64,000 bases of DNA from Cryptosporangium arvum DSM 44712 (GCF_000585375.1 NZ_KK073874.1:8839913-8903912); one strand, 5' to 3'; positions 8,139-16,288 are shown, numbered from the stretch's first letter. Numbers and translations: made by a program. The notes: a model not told the origin generated them from the letters alone.

Positions 8139-9809
8139 ATGGCGCAGCCTTCTACGTCTTCCGCCCTCATCTCGGCCGATCAGGTCCTCCCGTTCTTTCG
8201 CGCGCTTGTCGAATCCCTGGAAACCGCCGTCGTGCTGTGCGATTCCGGCGGACGAATTCTGCTGTTCAACCGGGCGATGGCGCGGGCCTGCGACTCCGGC
8301 GATGCGGCGAGCTGGGAGAACCCGACCGGTCAGCTGCGGGTGGGAGCCGAGCTCAGCCGCATCACCAGTTGTCTGCGCAACCCCGACGGCTCCCGGGTGG
8401 TGCGCGCCCAGCTGCCGCTGAGCCGGGCGCTGCGCGGCGAACGGATCCGGGACGAGGAACTGCACCTGGGGCCGGACGGCCGGCGTCCACGCACCTACCG
8501 CGCCCACGGTGGGCCGGTGTACGGCCCGGACGGCCGGGTGGCCGGCGCGCTGCTGGCCCTGCACGACGTCACCGAGCGCCGGTTGGCCCTGCGCTTCGCC
8601 GACTGCGAGCTCGCGGTCTCCGCAGCGCTCGTCACCGAGGCCACTCTGGCCGAGGCGGGGGCAGGCGCGCTGGCCGCGGTCGGCACCCGCCTGTCCTGGC
8701 CCTACGGCGAGCTCTGGCTGACCGACGAGGCCGACGAGACCCTGTACCCGGCGGCCCGCTGGGTGGCGCCGGGCCACCAGCCCTCCGATCCCCGGCCCGA
8801 GCGGCTCGCCCGCGGCTCCGGGCTGCCCGGCGAGGTCTGGGCGAGCGGGGTGCCGTGCTGGTACTCCGACGTCACGACGAGCGGCCAGGCCCGCTTGGTC
8901 GCCACCGCCGGCCGGTACGGGCTCCGGTCGGCGATCGGCGTCCCGATCCGTACGCCGGAACAGTTCATCGGCGTCCTGGTGTTCTTCGGCTCCTGCGTCG
9001 AGGAGCCCGAGGAATCTCTGCTCGCGCTGCTGAGCGGGGTCGCCGCGCACGTCGGTCAGTTCCTGGTGCGGCGAAGAGCGGACGAGCTCGCGCTCGAGCT
9101 CACCCGGACCAGGGACGACTTCCTCGCGCTCGTCGGGCACGAACTGCGGACGCCGCTGACGTCGATCGTCTCGCACACCGAGCTGGTGCTCGCCGACGAG
9201 GACGGCATCACCGGCGACAACCGGACGCTGCTGACCGCGGTCGACCGCAACGCCCACGCGCTGCGCCGAATCGTCGTCGACCTGCTCGACCTGGCCGGCC
9301 TCGAGTCCGGCGACCTCCCGCTCGACCTGGCGCCCGTCGATCTCGCCGAGCTGGTGACCACGGCGGTGTCCGCGGCCCGGCCGACGGCCGAACCCAACGA
9401 CGTCAAGATCGAGGTGGACGCTCCGCGGGTGCTGCCGGTCCGCGGCGACCCGACGCGGCTGCGGCAGCTGATCGACCAGTTGCTCTCCAACGCGGTGAAG
9501 TACTCCCCCGACGGGGGCGACGTCCGGGTACGGCTCGAGCGGGACGGCGACCGGGCCGAACTCACGGTCACCGATGCGGGCATCGGTATTCCGGAGGCCG
9601 AGCGACCCCGGCTGTTCGAGCGGTTCTTCCGCTCGACGACCGGGACGGAGCGCGGGCTCGCCGGCACCGGTCTGGGCCTGCCGCTGGCGCGGGCGATCAC
9701 GCTCCGGCACGGCGGCACGATCAAGGCGCGGCACGGCCACCCGGGCACGACGATCGTCGTCACGCTGCCCGTCGCCGGAGCGGCCGGAGGCCGGTTCCAG
9801 GGCGGTTGA
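8139..9809 (+). CDS. Soluble PAS-GAF sensor histidine kinase
   Basis: 556 residues with no membrane helix. Order: PAS-like domain (about 20-150, ending LLALHDVTERR), GAF domain (about 155-310), HisKA (phospho-accepting His334 in LALVGHELRTPLTSI), then the ATPase with N-box LLSNAVKYSPDGG, G1 TVTDAGIGIP, F-box FERFFRS and G2 GTGLGLPLA. All catalytic boxes are intact. The likely partner is the receiver protein 112 bases downstream. The cytoplasmic PAS and GAF domains suggest an internal ligand, redox or light signal; no chromophore cysteine can be assigned. Confidence 0.93.
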   Translation: MAQPSTSSALISADQVLPFFRALVESLETAVVLCDSGGRILLFNRAMARACDSGDAASWENPTGQLRVGAELSRITSCLRNPDGSRVVRAQLPLSRALRGERIRDEELHLGPDGRRPRTYRAHGGPVYGPDGRVAGALLALHDVTERRLALRFADCELAVSAALVTEATLAEAGAGALAAVGTRLSWPYGELWLTDEADETLYPAARWVAPGHQPSDPRPERLARGSGLPGEVWASGVPCWYSDVTTSGQARLVATAGRYGLRSAIGVPIRTPEQFIGVLVFFGSCVEEPEESLLALLSGVAAHVGQFLVRRRADELALELTRTRDDFLALVGHELRTPLTSIVSHTELVLADEDGITGDNRTLLTAVDRNAHALRRIVVDLLDLAGLESGDLPLDLAPVDLAELVTTAVSAARPTAEPNDVKIEVDAPRVLPVRGDPTRLRQLIDQLLSNAVKYSPDGGDVRVRLERDGDRAELTVTDAGIGIPEAERPRLFERFFRSTTGTERGLAGTGLGLPLARAITLRHGGTIKARHGHPGTTIVVTLPVAGAAGGRFQGG

Positions 9810-9921
9810 CCGCCGTATCGTCGGGAGTCCTACCGGCCCGTACGATGAGCGCCAGTCTCCCGTCCAGCAGCGCGCGGGACGTCTTTACCGACTGCTGCCC
9901 GCTGCCCGTAGGAGGCCCTCG

Positions 9922-10374
9922 ATGGCAGAGTTCTCGCCCCCCACTCCGTTCGAAGTCCTGATCGTCGACGACGACGCGGGCGACGTGATGATCATCGAGG
10001 AAGCGCTCGAGACCCACGGGCTCGGCAGCACCTTGCACGTGGTTCCGGACGGCGTCGTCGCGATGCAGTTCCTCCGCCGCGAAGGCGAGCACAAGGACGC
10101 CCCGCGGCCGCACCTCGTGCTGCTCGACCTGAACATGCCCCGCAAGGGCGGGCGCGAGGTGCTCGAGGAGCTGAAGGAAGACGACGAGCTGGCCAGCATC
10201 CCGGTGGTGGTGCTGACGACGTCGGCCGCCGACGAGGACATCCTGCGCTCGTACGACCTGCACGCGAACGCGTACGTCACCAAGCCCGTCGACTTCGCCG
10301 AGTTCGAGGGTGTGGTCGTGCAGATCGAGTCGTTCTACGGCAACACCGCCCAGCTCCCGGGCCGCCGTCGCTGA
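9922..10374 (+). CDS. Stand-alone response-regulator receiver (Rcp1/CheY-like)
   Basis: 150 residues, a single receiver domain with no output domain. The acidic pocket is D16-D18 (VLIVDDDAGD), the phospho-acceptor is Asp69 (LLDLNMP), and the switch Lys lies in YVTKPVD. The spacing and the NMPRKGGREVLEELK segment resemble the receivers that partner bacteriophytochromes. The start at 9922 is supported by AGGAGG at 9910-9915. It follows the PAS-GAF kinase on the same strand, which is its likely phosphodonor. It probably acts by protein-protein contact or as a relay. Confidence 0.92.
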   Translation: MAEFSPPTPFEVLIVDDDAGDVMIIEEALETHGLGSTLHVVPDGVVAMQFLRREGEHKDAPRPHLVLLDLNMPRKGGREVLEELKEDDELASIPVVVLTTSAADEDILRSYDLHANAYVTKPVDFAEFEGVVVQIESFYGNTAQLPGRRR

Positions 10375-10473
10375 CCGCTCGAATCGCCCGAGGTTGGCGA
10401 AATCGGAAAAATGGGTGATCATTCTCGTAACCGCCAGTTGTCTCACGGTGGCGGAACGTGAGGATGGACGACA

Positions 10474-10785
10474 ATGATCGATCTCCCGCACCCCCCGCCC
10501 GGCGCGTCGTCCGGGCCGTACGGCCTGCCCAGACCGGACCTCGACGAGGCCCACCTGGCCTTGGCCGAGATCTACGCCGAGATCACCGACCGCATCTGGA
10601 CCCAGATCCTCAACGAGACCGGGCTCTCCGGGCGTGAAACCGACCCGGATGCGCTCGACCGTGTCATCGACGCGATGAAGTCGAGCGATCCGATCACCGC
10701 GCTGTGCGGCCGCTCGCTGGAGATCCGGGTAGCGGCCTTCGACGCGATCGCCACCGACCGGGAACTGATCGGGAGCCCCGCATGA
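10474..10785 (+). CDS. Unknown 103-residue protein of the signalling island
   Basis: I do not recognise the family. A proline-rich N-terminus (about 20 residues) is followed by a helical acidic segment (LDEAHLALAEIYAEITDRIW) and a second helical part rich in Asp and Ala. No signal peptide or membrane segment. A GTGAGG-like ribosome site lies upstream of ATG 10474. Its stop overlaps the start of the GAF gene by four bases (ATGA), so the two are translationally coupled and may form a complex. A role as adaptor or anti-sigma-like partner is only a guess. Confidence 0.65.
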   Translation: MIDLPHPPPGASSGPYGLPRPDLDEAHLALAEIYAEITDRIWTQILNETGLSGRETDPDALDRVIDAMKSSDPITALCGRSLEIRVAAFDAIATDRELIGSPA

Positions 10786-11330
10786 GCACCCTGCTGCACC
10801 ACCGCCTGGCCGGCCGCGAGCGCCTCGAGGCCCTGGCCCGCTACGACGTCGACGATCCGCACCTCAAGCAGCAGCTGGACGCGATCGCCATGCGCACCGC
10901 GATGCACCTGCACATGCCGACCGCGCTCACCACGCTGGTGCTCGACAACGCGACGCTGATCGCCGGCGCGCACGGCGTCGACGGCTGGATGCGCGGCGGG
11001 CCGGGCGGGCCGGCCGAGTGGTCGTTCTGCGCGCAGACCGTGCTCGCCGGCGAGCCGTACATCGTCACCGACGCCAGCCGGGACCCGATGCAGTGCACGA
11101 ACCCGGTCGTCGAGCTCGACGGTGTCCGCGCCTACGCCGGTGCGCCGCTGATCACCTCGTCCGGCCAGGTGCTCGGGTCCCACTGCGTGATCGACACCGC
11201 GCCGCACGTCTTCAGCGAGGACGAGATCGCCGAGCTTCAGGCCGCCGCGGCCGACGTGGTCGTCGCGTTCGAACAGCACCCGAGCCGGTACTCCACCGAG
11301 TACCGGCCGTCGTTCTTCAACCTCGACTGA
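10782..11330 (+). CDS. GAF-domain protein
   Basis: 182 residues forming one GAF domain: helical N-terminus, then WSFCAQTVLAGEPYIVTDASRD and GAPLITSSGQVLGSHCVID, the typical core. There is no attached output domain. Similar short GAF proteins occur in actinobacteria and may sense redox or small molecules. Cys residues in SFCAQT and SHCVID could matter but are not diagnostic. It is coupled to the unknown gene by an ATGA overlap and ends the same-strand signalling run. A strong hairpin follows. Confidence 0.85.
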   Translation: MSTLLHHRLAGRERLEALARYDVDDPHLKQQLDAIAMRTAMHLHMPTALTTLVLDNATLIAGAHGVDGWMRGGPGGPAEWSFCAQTVLAGEPYIVTDASRDPMQCTNPVVELDGVRAYAGAPLITSSGQVLGSHCVIDTAPHVFSEDEIAELQAAAADVVVAFEQHPSRYSTEYRPSFFNLD

Positions 11331-11352
11331 GCCACCTGCCACCCGCACGACG

Positions 11353-11385
11353 CCGGCGCCGGACCTCGTCGAGGTCCGGCGCCGG
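11353..11385. terminator. Perfect 15-bp stem terminator hairpin
   Basis: CCGGCGCCGGACCTC (11353-11367), loop GTC, GAGGTCCGGCGCCGG (11371-11385). It lies between the convergent GAF and STAS genes and can serve both strands. No T-tract, which is common in high-GC actinobacteria. Confidence 0.85.
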
Positions 11386-11397
11386 TCGGCGTTCTGG

Positions 11398-11712
11398 TCA
11401 GGCGACCGGGATCAGGTCGCTCAGCCCCACCAGGTCGAGGACGCGCTGCGCGTACCGCCCGACGTTGCGCAGGTGGAACCGCGCCCCTTCGGTGTCGGCG
11501 GCCTTCCAGCCGTAGACGAGCACTCCGATGCCGACCGAGTCGAGGAACGGGCACCCGGTCAGGTCCACGATCACGTTCCGGCCCGCGTCGAACTCTTTGG
11601 CGAGCATCGTCCGCAGCTGGGGCGCCGAGTCCGAGTCGAGGTCACCGACGACGCCGATGACCGTGCTGTCGTCGGACTTCCCGACGTCGAAGTGCGTTGG
11701 CGGCCGTTCCAT
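11398..11712 (-). CDS. STAS-domain anti-sigma-factor antagonist
   Basis: 104 residues, one STAS domain. The hallmark DLTGCPFLDSVGIGVLV contains the serine phosphorylated in SpoIIAA-type antagonists. Such proteins bind an anti-sigma serine kinase when unphosphorylated. ATG at 11712 follows a GGGAGGG ribosome site. No cognate anti-sigma kinase is adjacent; it faces the GAF/receiver island and may connect to that signalling. Partner unknown. Confidence 0.9.
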   Translation of the reverse strand: MERPPTHFDVGKSDDSTVIGVVGDLDSDSAPQLRTMLAKEFDAGRNVIVDLTGCPFLDSVGIGVLVYGWKAADTEGARFHLRNVGRYAQRVLDLVGLSDLIPVA

Positions 11713-11835
11713 GGCTGCCCTCCCTCACCAGGTGGCACTCGAAGGGCTACCCGGATAACGACCTCGACTCACGTCCAGTTCACCCGAGTTTTGCCGCTTG
11801 AGGCCCCGGGGCGTCCCCAAGGCCTCCGCGACGAC

Positions 11836-12261
11836 TCAGGCGAGCGCGGCGTCGAGCGTGATCTCGACACCGGCGAGCGCCTTGCTCACCGGGCAGCCGG
11901 CCTTGGCGTCGGCGGCGGCCGCCGCGAAGTCCTCGGCGGAGATGCCCGGCACCTCGCCACGGACGGTCAGCTTGATGCCGGTGATGCCGGTGCCGGGCTG
12001 GAACGTCACGTCCGCCGTCGTGTTCAACGCGGTCGGCGGCGTGCCCTTCTGGGCCAGCCCGTTCGAGAACGCCATCGAGAAGCAGGCCGCGTGCGCCGCG
12101 CCGAGAAGCTCCTCCGGAGTGGTGGTCGACGCCGCGCCTTCCGAGCGGGCCTTCCAGTTGACGTCGAAGGAGCCGAGGCCCGAGGAGTCGAGGTTCACCG
12201 ACCCCTTGCCCTCGAAGAGGCTTCCTTCCCAGTGCGCGGTCGCGGTGCTGGTCAGTGCCAT
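11836..12261 (-). CDS. OsmC-family peroxiredoxin
   Basis: 141 residues with the two redox cysteines expected for OsmC/Ohr enzymes: one in HAACFSMAFSNGL and one in AKAGCPVSKAL. The N-terminal beta part has TATAHWEGSLFEGKG, as in OsmC rather than Ohr. It reduces organic hydroperoxides in the cytoplasm. It is monocistronic and divergent from the secreted protein at 12411. About 120 bases between it and the STAS gene contain nothing I can assign. Confidence 0.92.
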   Translation of the reverse strand: MALTSTATAHWEGSLFEGKGSVNLDSSGLGSFDVNWKARSEGAASTTTPEELLGAAHAACFSMAFSNGLAQKGTPPTALNTTADVTFQPGTGITGIKLTVRGEVPGISAEDFAAAAADAKAGCPVSKALAGVEITLDAALA

Positions 12262-12370
12262 GTCCGTCTCCCAAATCGCGTAGTAAGGGTCTTCGGTGAA
12301 CGTACCGTGTCGACATATCGAGAACGGCGACCCGCTCCGAAAGATCTATTCGCCCGGGTGTGTCCTGTTT

Positions 12371-12397
12371 TCTCACGCGCTAATCGTGCGCGCGAGA
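12371..12397. promoter_or_regulatory. Inverted repeat just before the ribosome site
   Basis: TCTCACGCGC (12371-12380), 7-base spacer, GCGCGCGAGA (12388-12397): ten-base arms with one mismatch. It ends three bases before the GGAG ribosome site of the secreted protein, so it could be an operator or a leader hairpin affecting translation. Confidence 0.5.
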
Positions 12398-12410
12398 AAA
12401 GGAGATCGGG

Positions 12411-12998
12411 TTGAGAACGATTCGGACCGTCGTGGCCGCCGCGGTGACCGTGGTGACCGTGGTGGGCACTCTGGGCCTGACCGCGGCACCCGCTGCAGCA
12501 GGTACCCAGATCGCCGGAGTTCATGACCGCCATCAGGCACGGACCATGCCCCAGTTCCACTACGTCATCAACGTCCGGGTCCCGCAGAACAGCCGACTGA
12601 CGCTGTACTACTCGTCGCGGTTCGACCACGCCCGCCGGTTCGTCACCGTGCGCGCGGGCAGCGGACAGGGAACGCTCGACGAGTGCGCGAAGAACCGGGG
12701 CGTGCTGCCGGTCGGGCGGTACACGGTGCGGTTCTGGCCCAACTACCGAGCCGGCAACCCGGCCGTGCGCGGTGACGTCTGGCGGATCTCCGACCGGGTC
12801 TGCCGCAACCGCAAGACCGTGCGCAACGACCTGTTCATCCATTCCAGCGGCGTCCCCGGGGCGCCGTTCCGCCATTACCGGACGCTCGGCTGCATCAAGG
12901 TCGACCAGGCCGACCGGGCCCGCCTGGCCGCCGCCTGGCGCTCGGCCTGGGGCAACACCCGCGGCCGACTGATCGTGACCCGGCGCCAGGGGCGGTGA
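12411..12998 (+). CDS. Secreted L,D-transpeptidase-like protein
   Basis: 195 residues starting at TTG 12411, with GGAG at 12401-12404. A signal peptide of about 30 residues ends in an AAPAAAG-like cleavage region. The C-terminal half has LFIHSSG (His144) and, 17 residues later, TLGCIKV (Cys161), which matches the His...Gly-Cys-[Ile/Val]-[Lys/Arg] catalytic pattern of YkuD-type transpeptidases. The preceding region is shorter than in classical Ldt enzymes and has no Ig-like or lipoprotein part. A cell-wall cross-link-modifying role is likely but not certain. Confidence 0.72.
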   Translation: MRTIRTVVAAAVTVVTVVGTLGLTAAPAAAGTQIAGVHDRHQARTMPQFHYVINVRVPQNSRLTLYYSSRFDHARRFVTVRAGSGQGTLDECAKNRGVLPVGRYTVRFWPNYRAGNPAVRGDVWRISDRVCRNRKTVRNDLFIHSSGVPGAPFRHYRTLGCIKVDQADRARLAAAWRSAWGNTRGRLIVTRRQGR

Positions 12999-13005
12999 AC
13001 CGGCC

Positions 13006-13380
13006 CTAGGCCACCCAGGGAGGCGTCATCGTGGTGCCGTCGGACAGCTGAGCGGTCAGCCCGACCGTCGTCGTGACCCAGGCCCGCAAGGGCTCGTCGC
13101 CGACGACGTCGACCTGGAACTCGGCCCCGGCCGGCACCAGGATGACGTCCCCCGCCGACGCCACGCGCGTCTCACCGTCGAGCGTCACCCGGGCCGAGCC
13201 GGCCAGTACGGCAAGCACCTCCTCCCGGCTCGGCCGGTGCGGCACCCCCGACGTACCGGCCGGCACGTCGAGGCGCCACGCGCACAGCTGGGCACTCCCG
13301 GTCGACGGCCGCACGTACGACGTGAAGCGGCTTCCGTGCACCTCGTACTGCTCCGCCGAAGCGGCATCCATGATCGGCAT
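13006..13380 (-). CDS. Cupin-domain protein
   Basis: 124 residues, a single small beta-barrel. Cupin motif 1 is reduced (GVPHRPSREEVLAVLAG) with one His and Glu; motif 2 is GDVILVPAGAEFQV. Small cupins of this type bind metal or small ligands. Divergent from a MarR gene with a strong palindrome between them, so it is the probable regulated target. Converges with the transpeptidase-like gene with only seven bases between stops. Confidence 0.85.
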   Translation of the reverse strand: MPIMDAASAEQYEVHGSRFTSYVRPSTGSAQLCAWRLDVPAGTSGVPHRPSREEVLAVLAGSARVTLDGETRVASAGDVILVPAGAEFQVDVVGDEPLRAWVTTTVGLTAQLSDGTTMTPPWVA

Positions 13381-13390
13381 CTCGCATCCC

Positions 13391-13417
13391 TATTTAGTCA
13401 AGTAGATTGACTAAATA
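13391..13417. promoter_or_regulatory. MarR operator in the cupin/MarR divergent promoter
   Basis: TATTTAGTCAA (13391-13401), GTAGA, TTGACTAAATA (13407-13417): a perfect 11-base inverted repeat. Related half-sites follow (AGTCAAGCAGACTGAC at 13418-13431 region and TCAATCTGA near 13440-13448), suggesting a second, weaker site. The AT-rich motif stands out from the GC-rich background. Confidence 0.85.
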
Positions 13418-13452
13418 GTCAAGCAGACTGACGAGTATGTCAATCTGATTCC

Positions 13453-13896
13453 ATGGCGGACGAAATTGCGCTCTCGGCGCTGCTGCTCGGCGCGGCCAGC
13501 ACGCTGGTCGAGGCGATCCACGAGGGCACGTCCCGGCGCGGCTTCGGCGACCTTCGCCCCACCCACGGTTTCGTCTTCGCCCGGCTCGCCCCGGACGGCG
13601 CGACGATCAGCCAGATCGCCGAGCACCTGGGCGTCACCAAGCAGGCCGCGAGCCAACTGGTCGAGGAGCTGGTCGGCAAGGGCTACGTCGAGCGCCACCC
13701 GCACCCCGGCGACGCCCGCGCGAAGGTCGTCGTCCTCACCGAGCGGGGCTGGGCCTGCACCCGCGCGGCCGACGAGGCCGCCATCGAAGCGGTCCGGTCC
13801 TGGATCGACGTCCTGGGGCCGGACCGGGTGTCCGAGCTCACGAACGATCTGCGCCGGGTCGTCCGGCCCGGGCGGCTGCGTCCCGCCGTCTGGTGA
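13453..13896 (+). CDS. MarR-family regulator
   Basis: 147 residues. Winged helix-turn-helix at about 50-95: TISQIAEHLGVTKQAASQLVEEL followed by the wing RHPHPGDARAKVVVLTE, with the typical D-x-R. It likely autoregulates and controls the divergent cupin gene through the palindrome at 13391-13417. No clear ribosome site precedes ATG 13453, so translation may be leaderless. Ligand unknown. Confidence 0.92.
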   Translation: MADEIALSALLLGAASTLVEAIHEGTSRRGFGDLRPTHGFVFARLAPDGATISQIAEHLGVTKQAASQLVEELVGKGYVERHPHPGDARAKVVVLTERGWACTRAADEAAIEAVRSWIDVLGPDRVSELTNDLRRVVRPGRLRPAVW

Positions 13897-13935
13897 GGCG
13901 TTAACAGCACCCGCCGAGCGGGCACTGATCTCCCT

Positions 13936-14718
13936 GTGGAGCCCTTGAGCAAGTCGGACCAAATCCTGGTGGCAGGGGTCGCCGTTGCCATCTGTCTGCT
14001 GGTCCTGCTCAGCCTGCGCGGAACTCGCCCCGGCGCGCCCGCCCGGATGGGGGCCATCGTCGCGGGCATCGTCATGCTGCTCGCGTTGATGGTGGGCTTA
14101 CGGGCCCACGACCTGACGAACCCGCGCTCCGACGACCAGCAGACCCCGGTCGCACTGCGGCCGACGACCGCGCAGCCCTTCGGTGGCGCCGTGGTCAGCG
14201 GCGACCCGCAGAGCGGGCTGAATGTGCGACCTCCGGCCACGGTGGCGTCGGCCACCTACCCGGCCGGTGCCTACATCTCCGACGCCCGGTTCTGCGACGG
14301 CCGGCTCGACACCGTGGTTCGAATCGACCCGACGGAGACCGCGCCGGAAGCCGGGGCGACGCCGGACACCACAGAGGCGGTGCCGGTGGCCCGGAACACC
14401 CCGTCCGGCCTCATGCTCGGCATCCGAGCCGGATCCGATCCGGCGGCGCAACCCGCCCTGTCCGTCCTGTACACGCCGGGAGACCAGCAGGCCCGCCTCG
14501 TGGGCGCCGACGGTACGACGTTGGGATCTCTGACCAGCACGTCCGCTGAGCCGAGCATCCGCGTCGACCTCCGTGACTCGAAGGCCGAGGTGTGGTTCGA
14601 CGGGCAGCTGATGACCGGCGAAGCGGTTCCGGTCGCCGGTGGATGCGGCGCGGTGCGATTCAGCGCTTGGGGTGGAAGCGCAGCGCTGCGCAACCTCGTG
14701 ATCCAGCCGGCGAACTGA
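13936..14718 (+). CDS. Membrane-anchored protein with lectin-like C-terminal domain
   Basis: 260 residues. Two N-terminal hydrophobic segments (about 10-27 and 37-56) lead into a Thr/Pro-rich linker and a ~190-residue extracytoplasmic part. That part has beta-rich sequence ending RFSAWGGSAALRNLVIQPAN, reminiscent of concanavalin-like or LamG-like sandwich domains. Two cysteines (RFCDGRL and AGGCGAV) could form a disulfide. The start is GTG 13936. I cannot name a family. Two hairpins follow the stop. Confidence 0.7.
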   Translation: MEPLSKSDQILVAGVAVAICLLVLLSLRGTRPGAPARMGAIVAGIVMLLALMVGLRAHDLTNPRSDDQQTPVALRPTTAQPFGGAVVSGDPQSGLNVRPPATVASATYPAGAYISDARFCDGRLDTVVRIDPTETAPEAGATPDTTEAVPVARNTPSGLMLGIRAGSDPAAQPALSVLYTPGDQQARLVGADGTTLGSLTSTSAEPSIRVDLRDSKAEVWFDGQLMTGEAVPVAGGCGAVRFSAWGGSAALRNLVIQPAN

Positions 14719-14730
14719 CGGGCGGAGTAT

Positions 14731-14754
14731 CGACCAGCGCTACCCGGCTGGTCG
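14731..14754 (+). terminator. Hairpin after the 260-residue membrane protein
   Basis: CGACCAGC (14731-14738), 8-base loop, GCTGGTCG (14747-14754). It lies 13 bases past the stop. No T-tract. Confidence 0.55.
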
Positions 14755-14772
14755 AACACCGCCCCGCTACGA

Positions 14773-14801
14773 AGGCCGGCCGCGGCTTGACCGGCCGGCC
14801 T
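14773..14801. terminator. Second hairpin, between convergent genes
   Basis: AGGCCGGCCG (14773-14782), 9-base loop, CGGCCGGCCT (14792-14801): perfect arms between the membrane-protein stop and the DUF397 stop. Probably a bidirectional terminator. Confidence 0.65.
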
Positions 14802-14844
14802 CAGTTCCCGCGTAGGGAGCCCAGGTGGATGGGTGTGTGGTGTT

Positions 14845-15051
14845 TCAGGCCAGGTTGAACTCGCCGGACTTGGCGCCCGCGATGAAGTTGCTCCAACCGG
14901 CGGCGGGCAGCACCAGCGCTGGTCCGCCACGGTCCTTGGTGTCACGCACTGCAACGACAGAGGTCATCAGTGCAACCTCGACGCAGTTGCCGTTGCCCGT
15001 GCTCGCCTTGCTCTTGCGCCACGGAGCGTAAGTGAGATCGATGCTTGCCAT
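14845..15051 (-). CDS. DUF397-domain protein
   Basis: 68 residues, the full length of a DUF397 protein: WRKSKASTGNGNCVEVA, VAVRDTKDRGGPALVLP and a C-terminal W-SNFIAGAKSGEF. These small proteins are partners of XRE regulators of the Scr1 type in Streptomyces and relatives, where the pair influences development and antibiotic production. It lies 23 bases downstream of its XRE partner on the same strand. Confidence 0.95.
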   Translation of the reverse strand: MASIDLTYAPWRKSKASTGNGNCVEVALMTSVVAVRDTKDRGGPALVLPAAGWSNFIAGAKSGEFNLA

Positions 15052-15074
15052 ATTTTGCCTCAGCTTCCTGCCGA

Positions 15075-15917
15075 CTACGACATGTCACCAGCGGCATCGC
15101 GTATCCGTTGTACGGATTGCTCCGGTGTGAGCGCTATGCCAACTAGCTTTTGGTGCACGAGGGTATACCCCTCCACCTGGTCCGGTTCCTCCAGAGCGAT
15201 ACCCACAGTGAGGTTATCCAGGTAGACGACAGAATTGTCGTCAGGATCCGGGAAACTAAGGATGACATAGGGTGTCGTCATCGCGGGGTGCCCACCGACA
15301 GAGAATGGCAAAACTTGGATAGTTACATTCGGTAGCGCCGATAGCTCGACTATGTACTCAAGTTGCTCACACATCACCGTCACGCCGCCGAACGGCCGCA
15401 ACAGAACAGCCTCGTTGAGGACGACTGAAAACTCGGCGGGCGACTCGCCGCGCAGCAGGTCCTGGCGGCGGAGGCGAGCCGCGACCTTGCGATCGACGTC
15501 GTCGTCGCCGGCCGTGGCCCGGAACGCCTCGCGGGCGTAGGCCTCCGTCTGCAGTAGGCCGGGGACGGCCTCGGCCTCGTACGTGCTGACCCTCACCGCT
15601 TCGGCCTCCAGGCCGACGTAGAACTCGAACCACGCCGGCAGCACGTCGCCGTAGTTCTGCCACCATCCTCGCTGCTGTGCACCACGCGCGATCTCGATGA
15701 GTGGTTCGGAGTCCTCGCCCGTGACGCCGTAAAGGGCCAGCGCAGCCCGGACGTCACGAGGCTTGATTCCGATTTGGGCAGTCTCGATCCGGGAGAGGTT
15801 GCTCCGGGACATGTCGAGCTGGCGGGCGGCTTGTTCGAGCGTCATCCCCGCCTTCTCACGGAGGTGGCGGAGTTCTCTGGCGATGCGACGGCGGCGAACC
15901 GTGGGGCTTCCTGACAC
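15075..15917 (-). CDS. XRE-family regulator, Scr1 type (DUF5753)
   Basis: 280 residues. N-terminal helix-turn-helix (about 10-70: REKAGMTLEQAARQLDMSRS and LSRIETAQ) followed by the DUF5753 effector domain with the conserved EAEAVRVSTYEAEAVPGLLQ and LPFSVGGHPAMTTPYVIL. Together with the downstream DUF397 gene this is the standard actinobacterial regulator/partner pair, thought to act on development or to respond to the small partner. Start at 15917; divergent from the 16.1-16.8 kb genes. Confidence 0.95.
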   Translation of the reverse strand: MSGSPTVRRRRIARELRHLREKAGMTLEQAARQLDMSRSNLSRIETAQIGIKPRDVRAALALYGVTGEDSEPLIEIARGAQQRGWWQNYGDVLPAWFEFYVGLEAEAVRVSTYEAEAVPGLLQTEAYAREAFRATAGDDDVDRKVAARLRRQDLLRGESPAEFSVVLNEAVLLRPFGGVTVMCEQLEYIVELSALPNVTIQVLPFSVGGHPAMTTPYVILSFPDPDDNSVVYLDNLTVGIALEEPDQVEGYTLVHQKLVGIALTPEQSVQRIRDAAGDMS

Positions 15918-16288
15918 GGCGGAAGTGTGGCATTACGCGAACTGGCACACCAGCCTCGATACCGCACCACGCCGAAGTGGGAGTTGCATTGCAGGGGACA
16001 CGGATGCACTATCGAGACAGAGGTCGTCAGCATGTGACCCACGGCGTCTACCGGGACCGCCGAGGTGTCATCGCATGTGCACAGCTCAGGCGATGACGCG
16101 TGCCCAGCACTTCGAGACCCGGAGAGACCGAATGGCCACGAACGTTGTCGGCTGCCTAACGGCGTCCCATACGGACGATCATGACGTTCCACCGTGTCGC
16201 GGTGGGATTCTCACCCCGGCGCCGGTCGGCCCCGCGCCCGCCGGAACGTGAGCGATCGACCGTGAACGCGCTAGGAGCACCGACCTAC
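15918..16288. other. 371-base stretch with no secure gene
   Basis: Upstream region shared by the Scr1-type regulator and the resolvase-like gene. Apart from the possible 39-residue reading frame at 16132 I see no strong inverted repeat or conserved element. It presumably holds both promoters. Confidence 0.5.
16132..16251 (+). CDS. Possible 39-residue peptide
   Basis: ATG 16132 is preceded by GGAGAG at 16121-16126 and opens a 39-residue frame: an N-terminal part with a Cys at position 8, an acidic centre (HTDDHD), then a Pro/Gly/Ala-rich tail with a second Cys. It ends 37 bases before the resolvase-like gene. It may be a real short protein, an upstream regulatory frame, or chance. No homolog is recognised. 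Confidence 0.28.
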   Translation: MATNVVGCLTASHTDDHDVPPCRGGILTPAPVGPAPAGT

